Shown here one piece after another: positions 54,311-63,212 of a stretch of DNA of 64,000 nt. A program made the position numbers and the translations under genes. Each line of letters opens with the position of its first letter. The stretch's first letter is position 1. The notes under the pieces were generated by a model. It did not search any database, was not told the DNA's origin, and saw nothing but the letters and a program-made list of their open reading frames with translations. The DNA lies in assembly GCA_041672845.1 (NCBI GenBank), contig JBAYYV010000001.1, positions 372,001 to 436,000 on the forward strand, in the 5' to 3' direction. Source of the stretch: JBAYDV01 sp041672845 (GTDB taxonomy: Bacteria; Bacteroidota; Bacteroidia; Bacteroidales; UBA932).

Positions 54311-54961
54311 ATGAAAAAAGAAATTACACTTGAAAAAGCCGTCTCTTTAGTAAAAGATGGTATGACAGTAATGGTAGGCGGCTTTTTAGCTGTCGGTGCT
54401 GCTAATCAAATTATGGATGCTCTTGCCAAATCGGGAGTAAAAAATTTGACTGTAATATGTAACGATACTGCTTTTCCTGATAAATCATTAGGACAATTAG
54501 TAGTAAACAAACAGGTAAAAAAAGTTATTGCTTCTCATGTAGGTACAAATCCCGAAACAGGTAATCAGATGAACTCTGGTGAACTTGATGTAGAATTTGT
54601 GCCTCAAGGTACTTTAGCTGAAAGAATAAGAGCTAAAGGTGCTGGGTTAGGTGGAGTTTTAACTACTACTGGACTAGGTACTATTATCGCTGATGGCAAA
54701 TCTATTGTTAAAGTAGATGGTAAAGAATATTTACTCGAAAAACCTCTTGGAGCAGATATTGCTTTCTTAGGTGCTAATATAGTAGATGAATCAGGTAACT
54801 GTGTTTATCTAGGAACTACTAAAAACTTTAACCCTGATATGGCTACTGCTGCTGACATTGTAGTAGTGGAAGCTGAAAAAGTCGTACCTGTAGGAGAAAT
54901 AGCTCCAGAAAATGTCCATACTCCTAGTATTTTAGTTGATTACATTTACAGAAAAAAATAA
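54311..54961 (+). CDS. atoD: Acetoacetate/butyrate CoA-transferase, alpha subunit
   Basis: This is the alpha subunit of a family I CoA transferase (AtoD/ScoA-like), 217 residues. The conserved N-terminal DGMTVMVGGFLAVGAANQIMD is present, as is the GTLAERIRAKGAGLGG block. With AtoA (63213) it should move CoA between butyryl-CoA and acetoacetate, feeding lysine-derived acetoacetate into the butyrate route. It is the first gene of the operon, while its partner lies over 8 kb downstream at the end of the kam genes. ATG 54311 follows the promoter element. Confidence 0.9.
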   Translation: MKKEITLEKAVSLVKDGMTVMVGGFLAVGAANQIMDALAKSGVKNLTVICNDTAFPDKSLGQLVVNKQVKKVIASHVGTNPETGNQMNSGELDVEFVPQGTLAERIRAKGAGLGGVLTTTGLGTIIADGKSIVKVDGKEYLLEKPLGADIAFLGANIVDESGNCVYLGTTKNFNPDMATAADIVVVEAEKVVPVGEIAPENVHTPSILVDYIYRKK

Positions 54962-54973
54962 AACATAATAATT

Positions 54974-55366
54974 ATGGCAGTAAAATCTATTATTAGATTA
55001 CGTATGAGTGCTCAAGATGCTCATTATGGTGGAAATTTAGTCGATGGAGCTCATATGCTTGCTTTATTCGGTGATGTGGCTACCGAATTACTTATTATTC
55101 AAGATGGAGATGAAGGTCTCTTCTGTGCTTATGACAATGTGGAATTCTTATCACCTGTGTATGCTGGTGATTTCATCGAAGCAGTAGGTGAAATAACTCA
55201 TGTGGGAAACACATCTAGAAAGATGAAATTCGAAGCACGTAAAGTTATTGCTCCTAGAACTGATCTCTCTGATTCAGCTTGTGATGTACTAACAGAACCA
55301 GTAGTAGTATGTCGTGCTACAGGTACTTGCGTAGTTCCTAAAAAATGTCAAAGAAATAATAAATAG
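54974..55366 (+). CDS. kal: 3-aminobutyryl-CoA ammonia-lyase
   Basis: Kal removes ammonia from L-3-aminobutyryl-CoA to give crotonyl-CoA. The 130-residue hotdog-fold protein has SAQDAHYGGNLVDGAHML near the N-terminus, with the conserved Asp/His region of this thioesterase-like family, and SPVYAGDFIEAVGEI following. It lies 12 bp after atoD and 8 bp before kce, the arrangement known from Fusobacterium and Porphyromonas lysine clusters. A generic acyl-CoA thioesterase is the alternative, but the context decides. Confidence 0.9.
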   Translation: MAVKSIIRLRMSAQDAHYGGNLVDGAHMLALFGDVATELLIIQDGDEGLFCAYDNVEFLSPVYAGDFIEAVGEITHVGNTSRKMKFEARKVIAPRTDLSDSACDVLTEPVVVCRATGTCVVPKKCQRNNK

Positions 55367-55374
55367 TTATTTAA

Positions 55375-56202
55375 ATGGAAAAATTAATAATTAGCGCAGC
55401 TATCTGTGGCGCTGAAGTGCTAAAAGAGCACAATCCTGCTGTACCTTATACTATTGCAGAATGCGTAAGAGAAGCTAAATCTGCTTATGATGCAGGTGCT
55501 TCTATTATTCATTTACATGTTCGTTTAGATGATGGTACTCCTACACAGGATAAGGATAGATTCAAAGAAATAATCGATGCTATCAGAAAAGAATGTCCAG
55601 ATGCTATTATCCAGCCTTCTACAGGTGGAGCAGTGGGTATGACTGATGACGAAAGGCTTCAGCCTACTGAATTATTACCTGAAATGGCCACATTAGACTG
55701 TGGTACATGTAATTTCGGTGGAGATGATGTTTTTACTAATACCGAAAATACTATAAAATATTTCGGTAAAAAAATGATAGAAAGAAATATTAAACCAGAA
55801 ATTGAAGTTTTCGATAAGTCTATGATCGAAATGGCATTAAGACTTAAGAAAAAAGGATTTATAAAAGAACCTATGCATTTTGACTTCGTTATGGGAGTGA
55901 ATGGTGGTATTGGAGGTTCTTTAAGAGATTTTGTTTTCATGCGTGGTAGTATTCCATCTGACGCGACTTATACTGTGGCAGGAGTAGGACGTTATGAAAT
56001 ACCTCTAGCAGCAGCGGCTATCATAGATGGTGGTCATGTTAGAGTAGGTTTCGAAGATAATGTATATCTATCAAAAGGCGTATTAGCTAAATCTAATGGA
56101 GAATTAGTAGCTAAAATCGTTAGAATGGCTAAAGAATTAGGAAGAGAAATAGCTACACCAGCTGAAGCTCGTAAAATTCTTAGCCTTGCACCATTAAAAT
56201 AA
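55375..56202 (+). CDS. kce: 3-keto-5-aminohexanoate cleavage enzyme
   Basis: Kce condenses 3-keto-5-aminohexanoate with acetyl-CoA to give acetoacetate and 3-aminobutyryl-CoA. It is a BKACE (DUF849) TIM-barrel enzyme. The zinc-binding histidines are H46 and H48 in IIHLHVRLDDG, and a further acidic ligand appears at E227 in VGFEDN. These agree with the Zn ligands known from the characterised enzyme. The length of 275 residues is normal. It is 8 bp from kal and 33 bp from kdd. Confidence 0.95.
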   Translation: MEKLIISAAICGAEVLKEHNPAVPYTIAECVREAKSAYDAGASIIHLHVRLDDGTPTQDKDRFKEIIDAIRKECPDAIIQPSTGGAVGMTDDERLQPTELLPEMATLDCGTCNFGGDDVFTNTENTIKYFGKKMIERNIKPEIEVFDKSMIEMALRLKKKGFIKEPMHFDFVMGVNGGIGGSLRDFVFMRGSIPSDATYTVAGVGRYEIPLAAAAIIDGGHVRVGFEDNVYLSKGVLAKSNGELVAKIVRMAKELGREIATPAEARKILSLAPLK

Positions 56203-56235
56203 TAAAATAACTAATCACTATTAATAATTAATAAA

Positions 56236-57279
56236 ATGCAAAAGAAAGGAAATAAGTATGGCATCCATAGGGTGATAGAGCCTAAAAATGTTCTACCACA
56301 GCCTGCTAATAAAGTAGACAATAATATGGATGAAATTTATGACAATGAGATTCTTATTAATGTTCAAACATTAAATATTGACTCAGCGTCTTTCACAGAT
56401 ATCTCTAAAAGAGCCGGCGGTAAATTAGATAAAATCGCTGAAATCATGATAGATATCGTCAAGAAACAAGGAAAACACAGAAATCCATGGACAGGTTCAG
56501 GTGGAATGCTTCTTGGTACTGTAGAACAAATAGGAGATGCTATTAAAGATAAAATCGATCTTAAGGTAGGTGATAAAATCGCTACTTTAGTTTCTTTATC
56601 TCTAACGCCTCTTCGTATAGATAAAATTAAAGAAATTCGTCCTGAAATCGATCAAGTAGATATCGATGGTAAAGCTATATTATTTGAATCAGGTATTTAT
56701 GCTAAGATCCCTACAGATATGCCTGAAAATTTAGCATTATCAGCCTTAGATGTAGCAGGTGCTCCTGCTCAGGTAGCTAAATTAGTAAAACCTGGTGATA
56801 CTGTTCTTATTATCGGTGCAGGTGGAAAATCTGGTATGCTTTGCTGCTATGAAGCCATGAAACGTGCAGGTGTTACTGGTAAAGTAATCGGTATGTGTCA
56901 TTCAGAAAAATCTACTAAGAGATTACAAGATTTAGATTTCTGTGATGAAGTCTTTGCAGGAAATGCTGCTGAATCAGTTTCAGTTATGGAAAAAGTAGAA
57001 AAATTAACTAATGGTAAGATGTGTGACATAGTTATTAACAATGTTAACATTCCTGATACTGAAATGACATCAGTTCTTTGTACTAAAGATGATGGATTAG
57101 TTTATTTCTTCTCTATGTCTACAAGTTTTACAAAAGCTGCTCTAGGTGCAGAAGGTGTAGGTAAAGATGTTACTATGATTATAGGTAATGGTTACACTAA
57201 AGGTCATGCCGAAATTACACTTCAAGAACTTAGAGAATGTCCTAAATTGAGAAAAATATTTGAAGATCTTTACGCTTAA
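56236..57279 (+). CDS. kdd: 3,5-diaminohexanoate dehydrogenase
   Basis: Kdd oxidises L-erythro-3,5-diaminohexanoate with NAD(P)+ to 3-keto-5-aminohexanoate, releasing ammonia. The nucleotide-binding loop is VLIIGAGGKSGM (about residues 192-203) within a Rossmann domain, and the N-terminal part has the family's typical GIHRVIEPKNVLPQPA. It has 347 residues. The operon position between kce and kamA, as in known lysine fermenters, makes the assignment secure. It is distantly related to zinc-less alcohol dehydrogenases. Confidence 0.95.
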   Translation: MQKKGNKYGIHRVIEPKNVLPQPANKVDNNMDEIYDNEILINVQTLNIDSASFTDISKRAGGKLDKIAEIMIDIVKKQGKHRNPWTGSGGMLLGTVEQIGDAIKDKIDLKVGDKIATLVSLSLTPLRIDKIKEIRPEIDQVDIDGKAILFESGIYAKIPTDMPENLALSALDVAGAPAQVAKLVKPGDTVLIIGAGGKSGMLCCYEAMKRAGVTGKVIGMCHSEKSTKRLQDLDFCDEVFAGNAAESVSVMEKVEKLTNGKMCDIVINNVNIPDTEMTSVLCTKDDGLVYFFSMSTSFTKAALGAEGVGKDVTMIIGNGYTKGHAEITLQELRECPKLRKIFEDLYA

Positions 57280-57291
57280 TTAATACTAATC

Positions 57292-58539
57292 ATGTATAAA
57301 TCAAGAAGAAAAGCACTATTTCCAAATGTTACTGATGCTCAGTGGAATGATTGGAAATGGCAAGTAAAAAATAGAATAGAAAATTTAGAAGATCTTAACA
57401 AATATATAGAATTAACCCCTGAAGAAGCAGAAGGTATACACAAATGTCTTTCTACTATCAGAATGGCTATTACACCATATTATTTAAGTCTTATAAATCC
57501 TGATAATACTAATTGTCCTATTCGAAAACAAGCTGTACCTACAGCTGCTGAATTATATCAAGCTCCAGAAGATCAATTAGATCCTCTTCATGAAGATACT
57601 GATTCTCCAGTTCCTGGGTTAACTCATAGATATCCAGATAGAGTATTATTTTTAATCACAGATATGTGCTCTATGTATTGTCGTCATTGTACTCGTCGTC
57701 GTTTTGCTGGTCATACAGATGCTGGTGCTACTAAAGAAAGAATCGATGCAGGTATAGATTATATAGCTAGAACTCCTCAAGTAAGAGATGTCTTACTTTC
57801 TGGTGGTGATGCTTTAATGGTTAGTGACGAAAAACTTGAATATATTTTCAAGAAATTACGTGCTATTCCTCATGTAGAAATCATTAGATTAGGAACTCGT
57901 ACTCCTGTAGTATGCCCACAGAGAATAACTCCAGAATTAGTTAATATGATTAAAAAGTATCATCCTATTTGGTTGAATACTCATTTTAATCATCCTAATG
58001 AAATTACCGTAGAATCATCTGCAGCATGTGCTAGATTAGCTGATGCTGGTATTCCTTTAGGTAATCAGTCAGTACTTCTAAGAGGCGTAAATGATAGTGT
58101 AGACATCATGAAAACATTAGTCCAAAAATTAGTTTATATAAGAGTAAGACCTTATTATATCTATCAATGTGACTTATCTATGGGTCTATCACATTTCCGT
58201 ACTCCAGTTTCTAAAGGTATCGAAATTATTGAAGGTCTAAGAGGTCATACTTCTGGATTGGCAGTTCCCACTTTCGTGATAGATGCTCCAGGTGGTGGTG
58301 GAAAAATTCCTGTAATGCCTCAGTATGTAATATCACAAGCTCCTGGTAGAGTAGTCCTTAGAAATTATGAAGGTGTAATTACTACTTATACTGAACCTAC
58401 TCATTATGATAATCCTGATTATCAGGTATCTCATTATAATGATAAACCAGCAGAAGGTATTATTACATTATTAAAAGGTCAGAAATTAGCTCTTGAACCT
58501 TCTCATCTTATGAGACACGAAAGGAACAAAAAGAAATAA
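57292..58539 (+). CDS. kamA: Lysine 2,3-aminomutase
   Basis: KamA is a radical SAM, PLP-dependent enzyme converting L-lysine to L-beta-lysine. The [4Fe-4S] motif CSMYCRHC gives C126, C130 and C133, followed by TRRRFAG. The PLP lysine lies in the conserved APGGGGKIPV loop. The 415-residue length matches the clostridial enzyme. The long N-terminal and C-terminal arms expected for the tetramer are present, unlike the shorter EpmB. It lies 12 bp upstream of kamB, starting the core aminomutase segment. Confidence 0.97.
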   Translation: MYKSRRKALFPNVTDAQWNDWKWQVKNRIENLEDLNKYIELTPEEAEGIHKCLSTIRMAITPYYLSLINPDNTNCPIRKQAVPTAAELYQAPEDQLDPLHEDTDSPVPGLTHRYPDRVLFLITDMCSMYCRHCTRRRFAGHTDAGATKERIDAGIDYIARTPQVRDVLLSGGDALMVSDEKLEYIFKKLRAIPHVEIIRLGTRTPVVCPQRITPELVNMIKKYHPIWLNTHFNHPNEITVESSAACARLADAGIPLGNQSVLLRGVNDSVDIMKTLVQKLVYIRVRPYYIYQCDLSMGLSHFRTPVSKGIEIIEGLRGHTSGLAVPTFVIDAPGGGGKIPVMPQYVISQAPGRVVLRNYEGVITTYTEPTHYDNPDYQVSHYNDKPAEGIITLLKGQKLALEPSHLMRHERNKKK

Positions 58540-58551
58540 GAACATTATGTA

Positions 58552-59508
58552 ATGCCATTTATAAAAGAGATATTAAAATATAAAAGTCTTTCCATAGTAG
58601 GATTGGAAAAAAATGTAGGTAAGACCGAATGTCTCAATTATATTCTTAACAGACTACCCTTTAACAAAAGGGGAGTCTGTATTACTTCTATAGGAGTAGA
58701 TGGCGAAAAAATGGATCAGGTTACCGCTACAGAAAAACCTGAAATCCATATCAGAGAAGGCTTATATTTCGTTACTAGTGAGAAACATTACCGATCTCGT
58801 GAAGTGATTTCGGAACTAATCGATATCACTGATGAAAATACATCTTTAGGTAGAATACTTACTGCTAGAGCTGTAGCTCCAGGAAAAGTAATGTTATCGG
58901 GACCTGCGTCGACTGCTTCATTAGCTAGAATAATGAAGAAAAACAGATATTTAGGAATCGATTTAAATATTATAGATGGTGCTTTATCTCGTCTTAGTTC
59001 TGCTTCGCCGGTAATAAGTGAGGCTATGGTATTAGCGACAGGAGCAGCATATTCAGCAAATATTAAAACTCTAGTAAATAAAACAGCCTTTGTTTGTGAG
59101 ATGATTAATTTACCTCTTGCAACCAAATCTGAAAATAATAATGTAATGATGGTTTCATCATTATTTTCTAATAATGTCAAAATAGATGATAATGTCGATG
59201 TAGTATATATAAATGGGGCCTTAACTGATAGATTTATGAAGAAATTTATGAGTGAAAAAAGATTATCCGAAATAGAGTTAAGAGTAAAAGACTTTACTAA
59301 GATATTTATAGAGCCTCAGACTTATCACTACTTTATTAAACGTGGTGGACATCTTACTTGTGAACAAAAGAGTAAGTTATTAGCAGTAACAGTTAACCCT
59401 ACTGCACCTAATGGATATAATTTAGATTCAGATATGTTATGTAAAACGTTATCTGAAGCTATTGGATTACCGGTTTATGATATAGTAAAAAACAAATATG
59501 AAGTTTAA
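58552..59508 (+). CDS. kamB: KamB, P-loop protein of the lysine aminomutase cluster
   Basis: The protein (318 residues) has no established function that I know of. The N-terminus has a P-loop with dethiobiotin-synthetase-like spacing: GLEKNVGKTE, with G17, G23, K24 and T25. This suggests a SIMIBI-type NTPase. A hydrophobic core with conserved GPAST and DGALSRLSSASPV lies in the middle. Its stop overlaps the KamC start by 11 bp, so the two are translated in tandem. By position it is KamB. Since KamD/KamE use adenosylcobalamin, which is prone to inactivation, KamB/KamC are reasonable candidates for a reactivation or assembly pair, but that is inference. Confidence 0.82.
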   Translation: MPFIKEILKYKSLSIVGLEKNVGKTECLNYILNRLPFNKRGVCITSIGVDGEKMDQVTATEKPEIHIREGLYFVTSEKHYRSREVISELIDITDENTSLGRILTARAVAPGKVMLSGPASTASLARIMKKNRYLGIDLNIIDGALSRLSSASPVISEAMVLATGAAYSANIKTLVNKTAFVCEMINLPLATKSENNNVMMVSSLFSNNVKIDDNVDVVYINGALTDRFMKKFMSEKRLSEIELRVKDFTKIFIEPQTYHYFIKRGGHLTCEQKSKLLAVTVNPTAPNGYNLDSDMLCKTLSEAIGLPVYDIVKNKYEV

Positions 59509-60838
59509 AGAAATTATTGATTCCTCTTGTGGATTACGTTATTGTTTCGAAAGTCTGCCGTTGATGTCAGGCTATTCAAGGCATTATATGCTTGAAACAG
59601 AAATGTACACTACAGAAAAAGATATTAAATTTCATCAAGATAAAGTCCGTGAATATTCAGAATTTGTACAAAAGTATGAAAATAAAAATTTATTATGTAG
59701 CCTTCAGCATCAGTTAAGTGCTATAAAAGATATTCATGAAACTATTGAAAATCTTTCATTAGAAAAAACATTAGATGATATAGAGCTATTTGAAATAAAG
59801 AATTTGGCTTTATTATCTTCCAAAATTTCTAGAATATTGGCCAAGCATTATATTAATTGTGATATATCTGCTAGCATAGAGGAAGTAATAAATATACTTG
59901 ATCCAGATGGTAATCGTATATCTACTTTCTATGTATATGATCGTTATTCTAAAGAATTAGCACAGATAAGACAACATATTCGTTGTACTAAAGATGAAGA
60001 TACTATACTAAAGTTAACTATAGAATCTCAAGAATTAGAAATACATATTCGTGAAAAGATATGTAAATCTTTACTTAAGTATTCTAAAATGTTAAAGGAA
60101 ACTCTAGAAGCTATGGTTTTGGTAGATATCTACCTGGCCAAATCTGTGATGAATAGAGATTTGAATTTAAATTTTCCTACTATATCTCAGTCTGATAATA
60201 TTTTAAAATCTATGTTTAACCCTTTAATTAAGTCTTTATTAAAGGAAAAAGGAAAAGACTTTCAAAACATAGATATTTCTTTCAATGATAAACCTGTATT
60301 GATTATAGGTTCTAATATGGGAGGAAAAACGGTAGTATTAAAAACTGTTATTTTATGTCAATATCTTTTTCAGTTTGGTTTCGGATTACCTGTAAAGGAA
60401 GCTGAAGTTAGTATTAGAAAAGATATTTTCTTTTGTGCTGGTGATGGACAAGACGAAAAAGAAGGTATTTCATCTTTTGGTAGCGAAATGAAACGAATAG
60501 ATGAAGTGATAAGATGTCAGACTAATGGGAAAGATATATTAGCATTGATAGATGAGCCTGCTAGAAGTACGAACCCGATAGAAGGTACTGCTTTAGTTTC
60601 TTCACTTATTAAAATACTTTATAAAAAAAATATTAGTTTATTAATGACCACACATTATAATATAGAATCCAAGGATTGTCAAAGGTTAAAGGTAAAAGGG
60701 TTAGAGAATGGAAAAATGAATTATTCACTTAGACCATCTCCTTCTGGAGAAGTTCCTCAAGAAGCACTAAATGTAGCGACCAATATGGGAATTTCAAAAG
60801 AATGGATAGCCGAAGCGAAAAAAATATTAAACAATTAA
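59498..60838 (+). CDS. kamC: KamC, MutS-like ATPase of the lysine aminomutase cluster
   Basis: The C-terminal half is a MutS-type ABC ATPase: Walker A GSNMGGKT at residues 271-278, the ST-signature SFGSEMKRID, Walker B ALIDEPARSTNP and the H-loop LLMTTHYN. The N-terminal half is helical (MutS core/clamp-like) with none of the mismatch-recognition domain, so it should not act in ordinary mismatch repair. It has 446 residues. It starts inside kamB and ends 5 bp before the kamD ATG, so it is tightly coupled to both. A chaperone-like ATPase role on the cobalamin-dependent mutase is the leading idea. Confidence 0.85.
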   Translation: MKFKEIIDSSCGLRYCFESLPLMSGYSRHYMLETEMYTTEKDIKFHQDKVREYSEFVQKYENKNLLCSLQHQLSAIKDIHETIENLSLEKTLDDIELFEIKNLALLSSKISRILAKHYINCDISASIEEVINILDPDGNRISTFYVYDRYSKELAQIRQHIRCTKDEDTILKLTIESQELEIHIREKICKSLLKYSKMLKETLEAMVLVDIYLAKSVMNRDLNLNFPTISQSDNILKSMFNPLIKSLLKEKGKDFQNIDISFNDKPVLIIGSNMGGKTVVLKTVILCQYLFQFGFGLPVKEAEVSIRKDIFFCAGDGQDEKEGISSFGSEMKRIDEVIRCQTNGKDILALIDEPARSTNPIEGTALVSSLIKILYKKNISLLMTTHYNIESKDCQRLKVKGLENGKMNYSLRPSPSGEVPQEALNVATNMGISKEWIAEAKKILNN

Positions 60839-60843
60839 CGTAT

Positions 60844-62397
60844 ATGCAAAGTAAATTAGGACTTGATCAAAACAAGATTAAACATGCAAAAGATCTTGCT
60901 AAGTCTATTTCTGACGATGTACAGGCTTTTGTAGATAAAAGATCTACTTTAACTGTCGAAAGAACTCTTTGTCGTCTTATGGGTATAGATGGTATTGATA
61001 ATAATGAAGTACCACTTCCTAATATCTTAGTAGATGATATAAATAATAATGGAGCTTTAAGTGAGGGAGCTTTGTTTTATATAGGTAATGCTATGATTCA
61101 AACAGGTCTTTCTCCTCAACAAATAGCTGAAGAAATATCTGCTGGAAAATTAGAAATTACCAAATTAAAAATTGCTCCTAAAGCAGAAATAGAAAAAGCT
61201 ATTCAGCCTATTATTGATTATTCTATAAAAAGAATAAGAACAAGAAGACAGAGGAGAGAACATTATATTGATACTATGGGAGAAGGCCCAAAACCATATT
61301 TATATGTAATCGTGGCTACTGGTAATATCTACGAAGATGTAGTGCAAGCTGAAGCAGCTGCTCGTCAGGGTGCTGATATTATAGCTGTAATTAGAACAAC
61401 AGGACAATCACTTCTTGACTATGTTCCTTATGGACCTACTACTGAGGGGTTTGGTGGCACCATGGCTACTCAGGAAAACTTCCGGATAATGAGACAGGCC
61501 TTAGATAAGGTAGGTGAAGAAGTCGGAAAATATGTTAGATTATGTAATTATTGTTCAGGTCTATGTATGCCTGAAATAGCTATTATGGGGGCATTTGAAG
61601 GATTAGATGTTATGTTAAATGATGCATTATATGGTATCTTATTTAGAGATATTAATATGCAAAGAACAATGGTAGATCAATACATGTCTCGTATTATTAA
61701 TGGTTTTGCTGGAGTTATTATTAACACTGGTGAAGATAATTATCTAACTACTGCAGATGCTATTGAAGCAGCTCATACTGTACTTGCTTCAGATTTTATC
61801 AATGAACAATTAGCTTTAGGTGCAGGTCTTCCAGAGGAACAACAGGGTTTAGGTCATGCTTTCGAAATGAATCCTAACCAAACTAATGGTTTCCTTATGG
61901 AATTGGCAGAAGCCCAAATGCTTAGGGAAATCTTTCCTAAAGCCACATTGAAATATATGCCTCCTACAAAATTTATGACTGGTAATATTTTTAAAGGTCA
62001 TATTCAAGATGCATTATTCAATATGGTAGGTATTTGGACACATCAAGGTATTCAATTATTAGGAATGCCTACTGAAGCTATTCATACTCCATTTATGTCT
62101 GATAGATATCTTTCTATCGAAAATGCAAGATATATCTTCAATAATATGAAAGATATAGGAGATGAATTTGAATTTGCAAAAGATGGTATTTGTCGAAAGA
62201 GAGCAGCTAAAGTACTAAATAAAGCCATAGAACTTCTAGAAGTTATGGTAAAAGAAGGTCTTTTCAGTTCTCTTGAACAAGGTATTTTTGGAGATGTAAA
62301 ACGCCCTTATACTGGAGGTAAAGGTTTAGCAGGCGTTTGTATAAAAGGTGAAAATTATATGAATCCATTTATTAAAATAATGAAAGGAAATAAATAA
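60844..62397 (+). CDS. kamD: Beta-lysine 5,6-aminomutase, alpha (KamD) subunit
   Basis: KamD is the substrate-binding TIM-barrel subunit of the adenosylcobalamin/PLP-dependent beta-lysine 5,6-aminomutase. Conserved segments include RTRRQRREHYIDTMGEG, TTGQSLLDYVPYGPTTEG and the GLGHAFEMNP block. The start at ATG 60844 gives 517 residues, near the known length; the longer frame from 60802 lies inside kamC and is rejected. It needs KamE for cobalamin binding, which begins one base after its stop. Product: L-erythro-3,5-diaminohexanoate. Confidence 0.96.
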   Translation: MQSKLGLDQNKIKHAKDLAKSISDDVQAFVDKRSTLTVERTLCRLMGIDGIDNNEVPLPNILVDDINNNGALSEGALFYIGNAMIQTGLSPQQIAEEISAGKLEITKLKIAPKAEIEKAIQPIIDYSIKRIRTRRQRREHYIDTMGEGPKPYLYVIVATGNIYEDVVQAEAAARQGADIIAVIRTTGQSLLDYVPYGPTTEGFGGTMATQENFRIMRQALDKVGEEVGKYVRLCNYCSGLCMPEIAIMGAFEGLDVMLNDALYGILFRDINMQRTMVDQYMSRIINGFAGVIINTGEDNYLTTADAIEAAHTVLASDFINEQLALGAGLPEEQQGLGHAFEMNPNQTNGFLMELAEAQMLREIFPKATLKYMPPTKFMTGNIFKGHIQDALFNMVGIWTHQGIQLLGMPTEAIHTPFMSDRYLSIENARYIFNNMKDIGDEFEFAKDGICRKRAAKVLNKAIELLEVMVKEGLFSSLEQGIFGDVKRPYTGGKGLAGVCIKGENYMNPFIKIMKGNK

Positions 62398-62398
62398 T

Positions 62399-63187
62399 AT
62401 GGGAGCAGGATTATATTCAATGGAAGGCAAGGAATTTGATAAGACACTTGACCTGACCAAAGCGAAACCTTATGGTGATACCATGAATGACGGGAAAGTA
62501 CAGCTGAGCTTTACACTTCCTGTACCTATGGGTGATGAAGCCATCGAGGCAGCTAAACAGTTAATAATAAAAATGGGATTTGATAATCCTCTAGTAGTTT
62601 TCTATAAAGAACTTACTCCTGGATATACATTCTTTAATTGTTATGGTTCTACTAAGTACACAGTAGATTTTACTACTATTCATGTACCCAAAGTAGAATC
62701 TGACGTAATGAATATGCACGATTGTGATGTTTATATTAAAGAAAATATAGGTAGAAAATTAGTGATAGTAGGAGCTTCTACTGGTACTGATGCTCATACA
62801 GTAGGTATTGATGCTATTATGAATATGAAGGGATTTGCTGGACACTATGGTATTGAAAGATATGAAATGATAGATGCATATAATCTAGGTAGTCAAGTCC
62901 TTAATGAAGATTTAATAGCTAAAGGTTTAGAATTACATGCTGATGCTTTACTTGTTTCTCAAACTGTAACACAGAAGGATGTACATATTAAAAATATGGT
63001 TAAAATGGTCGAACTTATGGAAGCCGAAAATTTAAGAGATAAGATGATTATCGTTTGTGGTGGTCCTCGTATTTCTCATGAACTTGCTAAGGAAATCGGT
63101 TTTGATGCAGGATTCGGAATGAATTCCTTTGCAAACGATGTAGTTTCCTATATTGCTCAGGAATTCGTAAAAAGAAATAATAAATAA
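62399..63187 (+). CDS. kamE: Beta-lysine 5,6-aminomutase, beta (KamE, cobalamin-binding) subunit
   Basis: KamE binds adenosylcobalamin. The B12-binding DxHxxG motif is DAHTVG (D131, H133, G136), and the PLP Schiff-base lysine expected in this subunit is at K144 (MNMKGFAG), the position known from the clostridial enzyme. The Rossmann-like B12 domain follows (VIVGASTGT). It has 262 residues. It begins two bases after the kamD stop. The first 50 codons use CTG, AGC, ACC and GCG, unlike the AT-rich bias of neighbouring genes. Confidence 0.96.
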   Translation: MGAGLYSMEGKEFDKTLDLTKAKPYGDTMNDGKVQLSFTLPVPMGDEAIEAAKQLIIKMGFDNPLVVFYKELTPGYTFFNCYGSTKYTVDFTTIHVPKVESDVMNMHDCDVYIKENIGRKLVIVGASTGTDAHTVGIDAIMNMKGFAGHYGIERYEMIDAYNLGSQVLNEDLIAKGLELHADALLVSQTVTQKDVHIKNMVKMVELMEAENLRDKMIIVCGGPRISHELAKEIGFDAGFGMNSFANDVVSYIAQEFVKRNNK

Positions 63188-63212
63188 ACAATAATAATTT
63201 AAATATACTATC

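Noticed and set aside
58788..59180. Minus-strand 130-residue frame antisense to kamB
   Set aside because: The longest shadow in the window, but kamB is overlapped and coupled with its neighbours and the antisense product has no recognisable motif.
59498..60838. MutS/MutS2 DNA mismatch repair protein
   Set aside because: The mismatch-recognition and Smr domains are missing and the gene is embedded in, and coupled to, the aminomutase genes.
62399..62560. Insertion or mobile element at the kamE start
   Set aside because: The reading frame and conserved KamE residues are continuous and there are no flanking repeats; only codon use differs.
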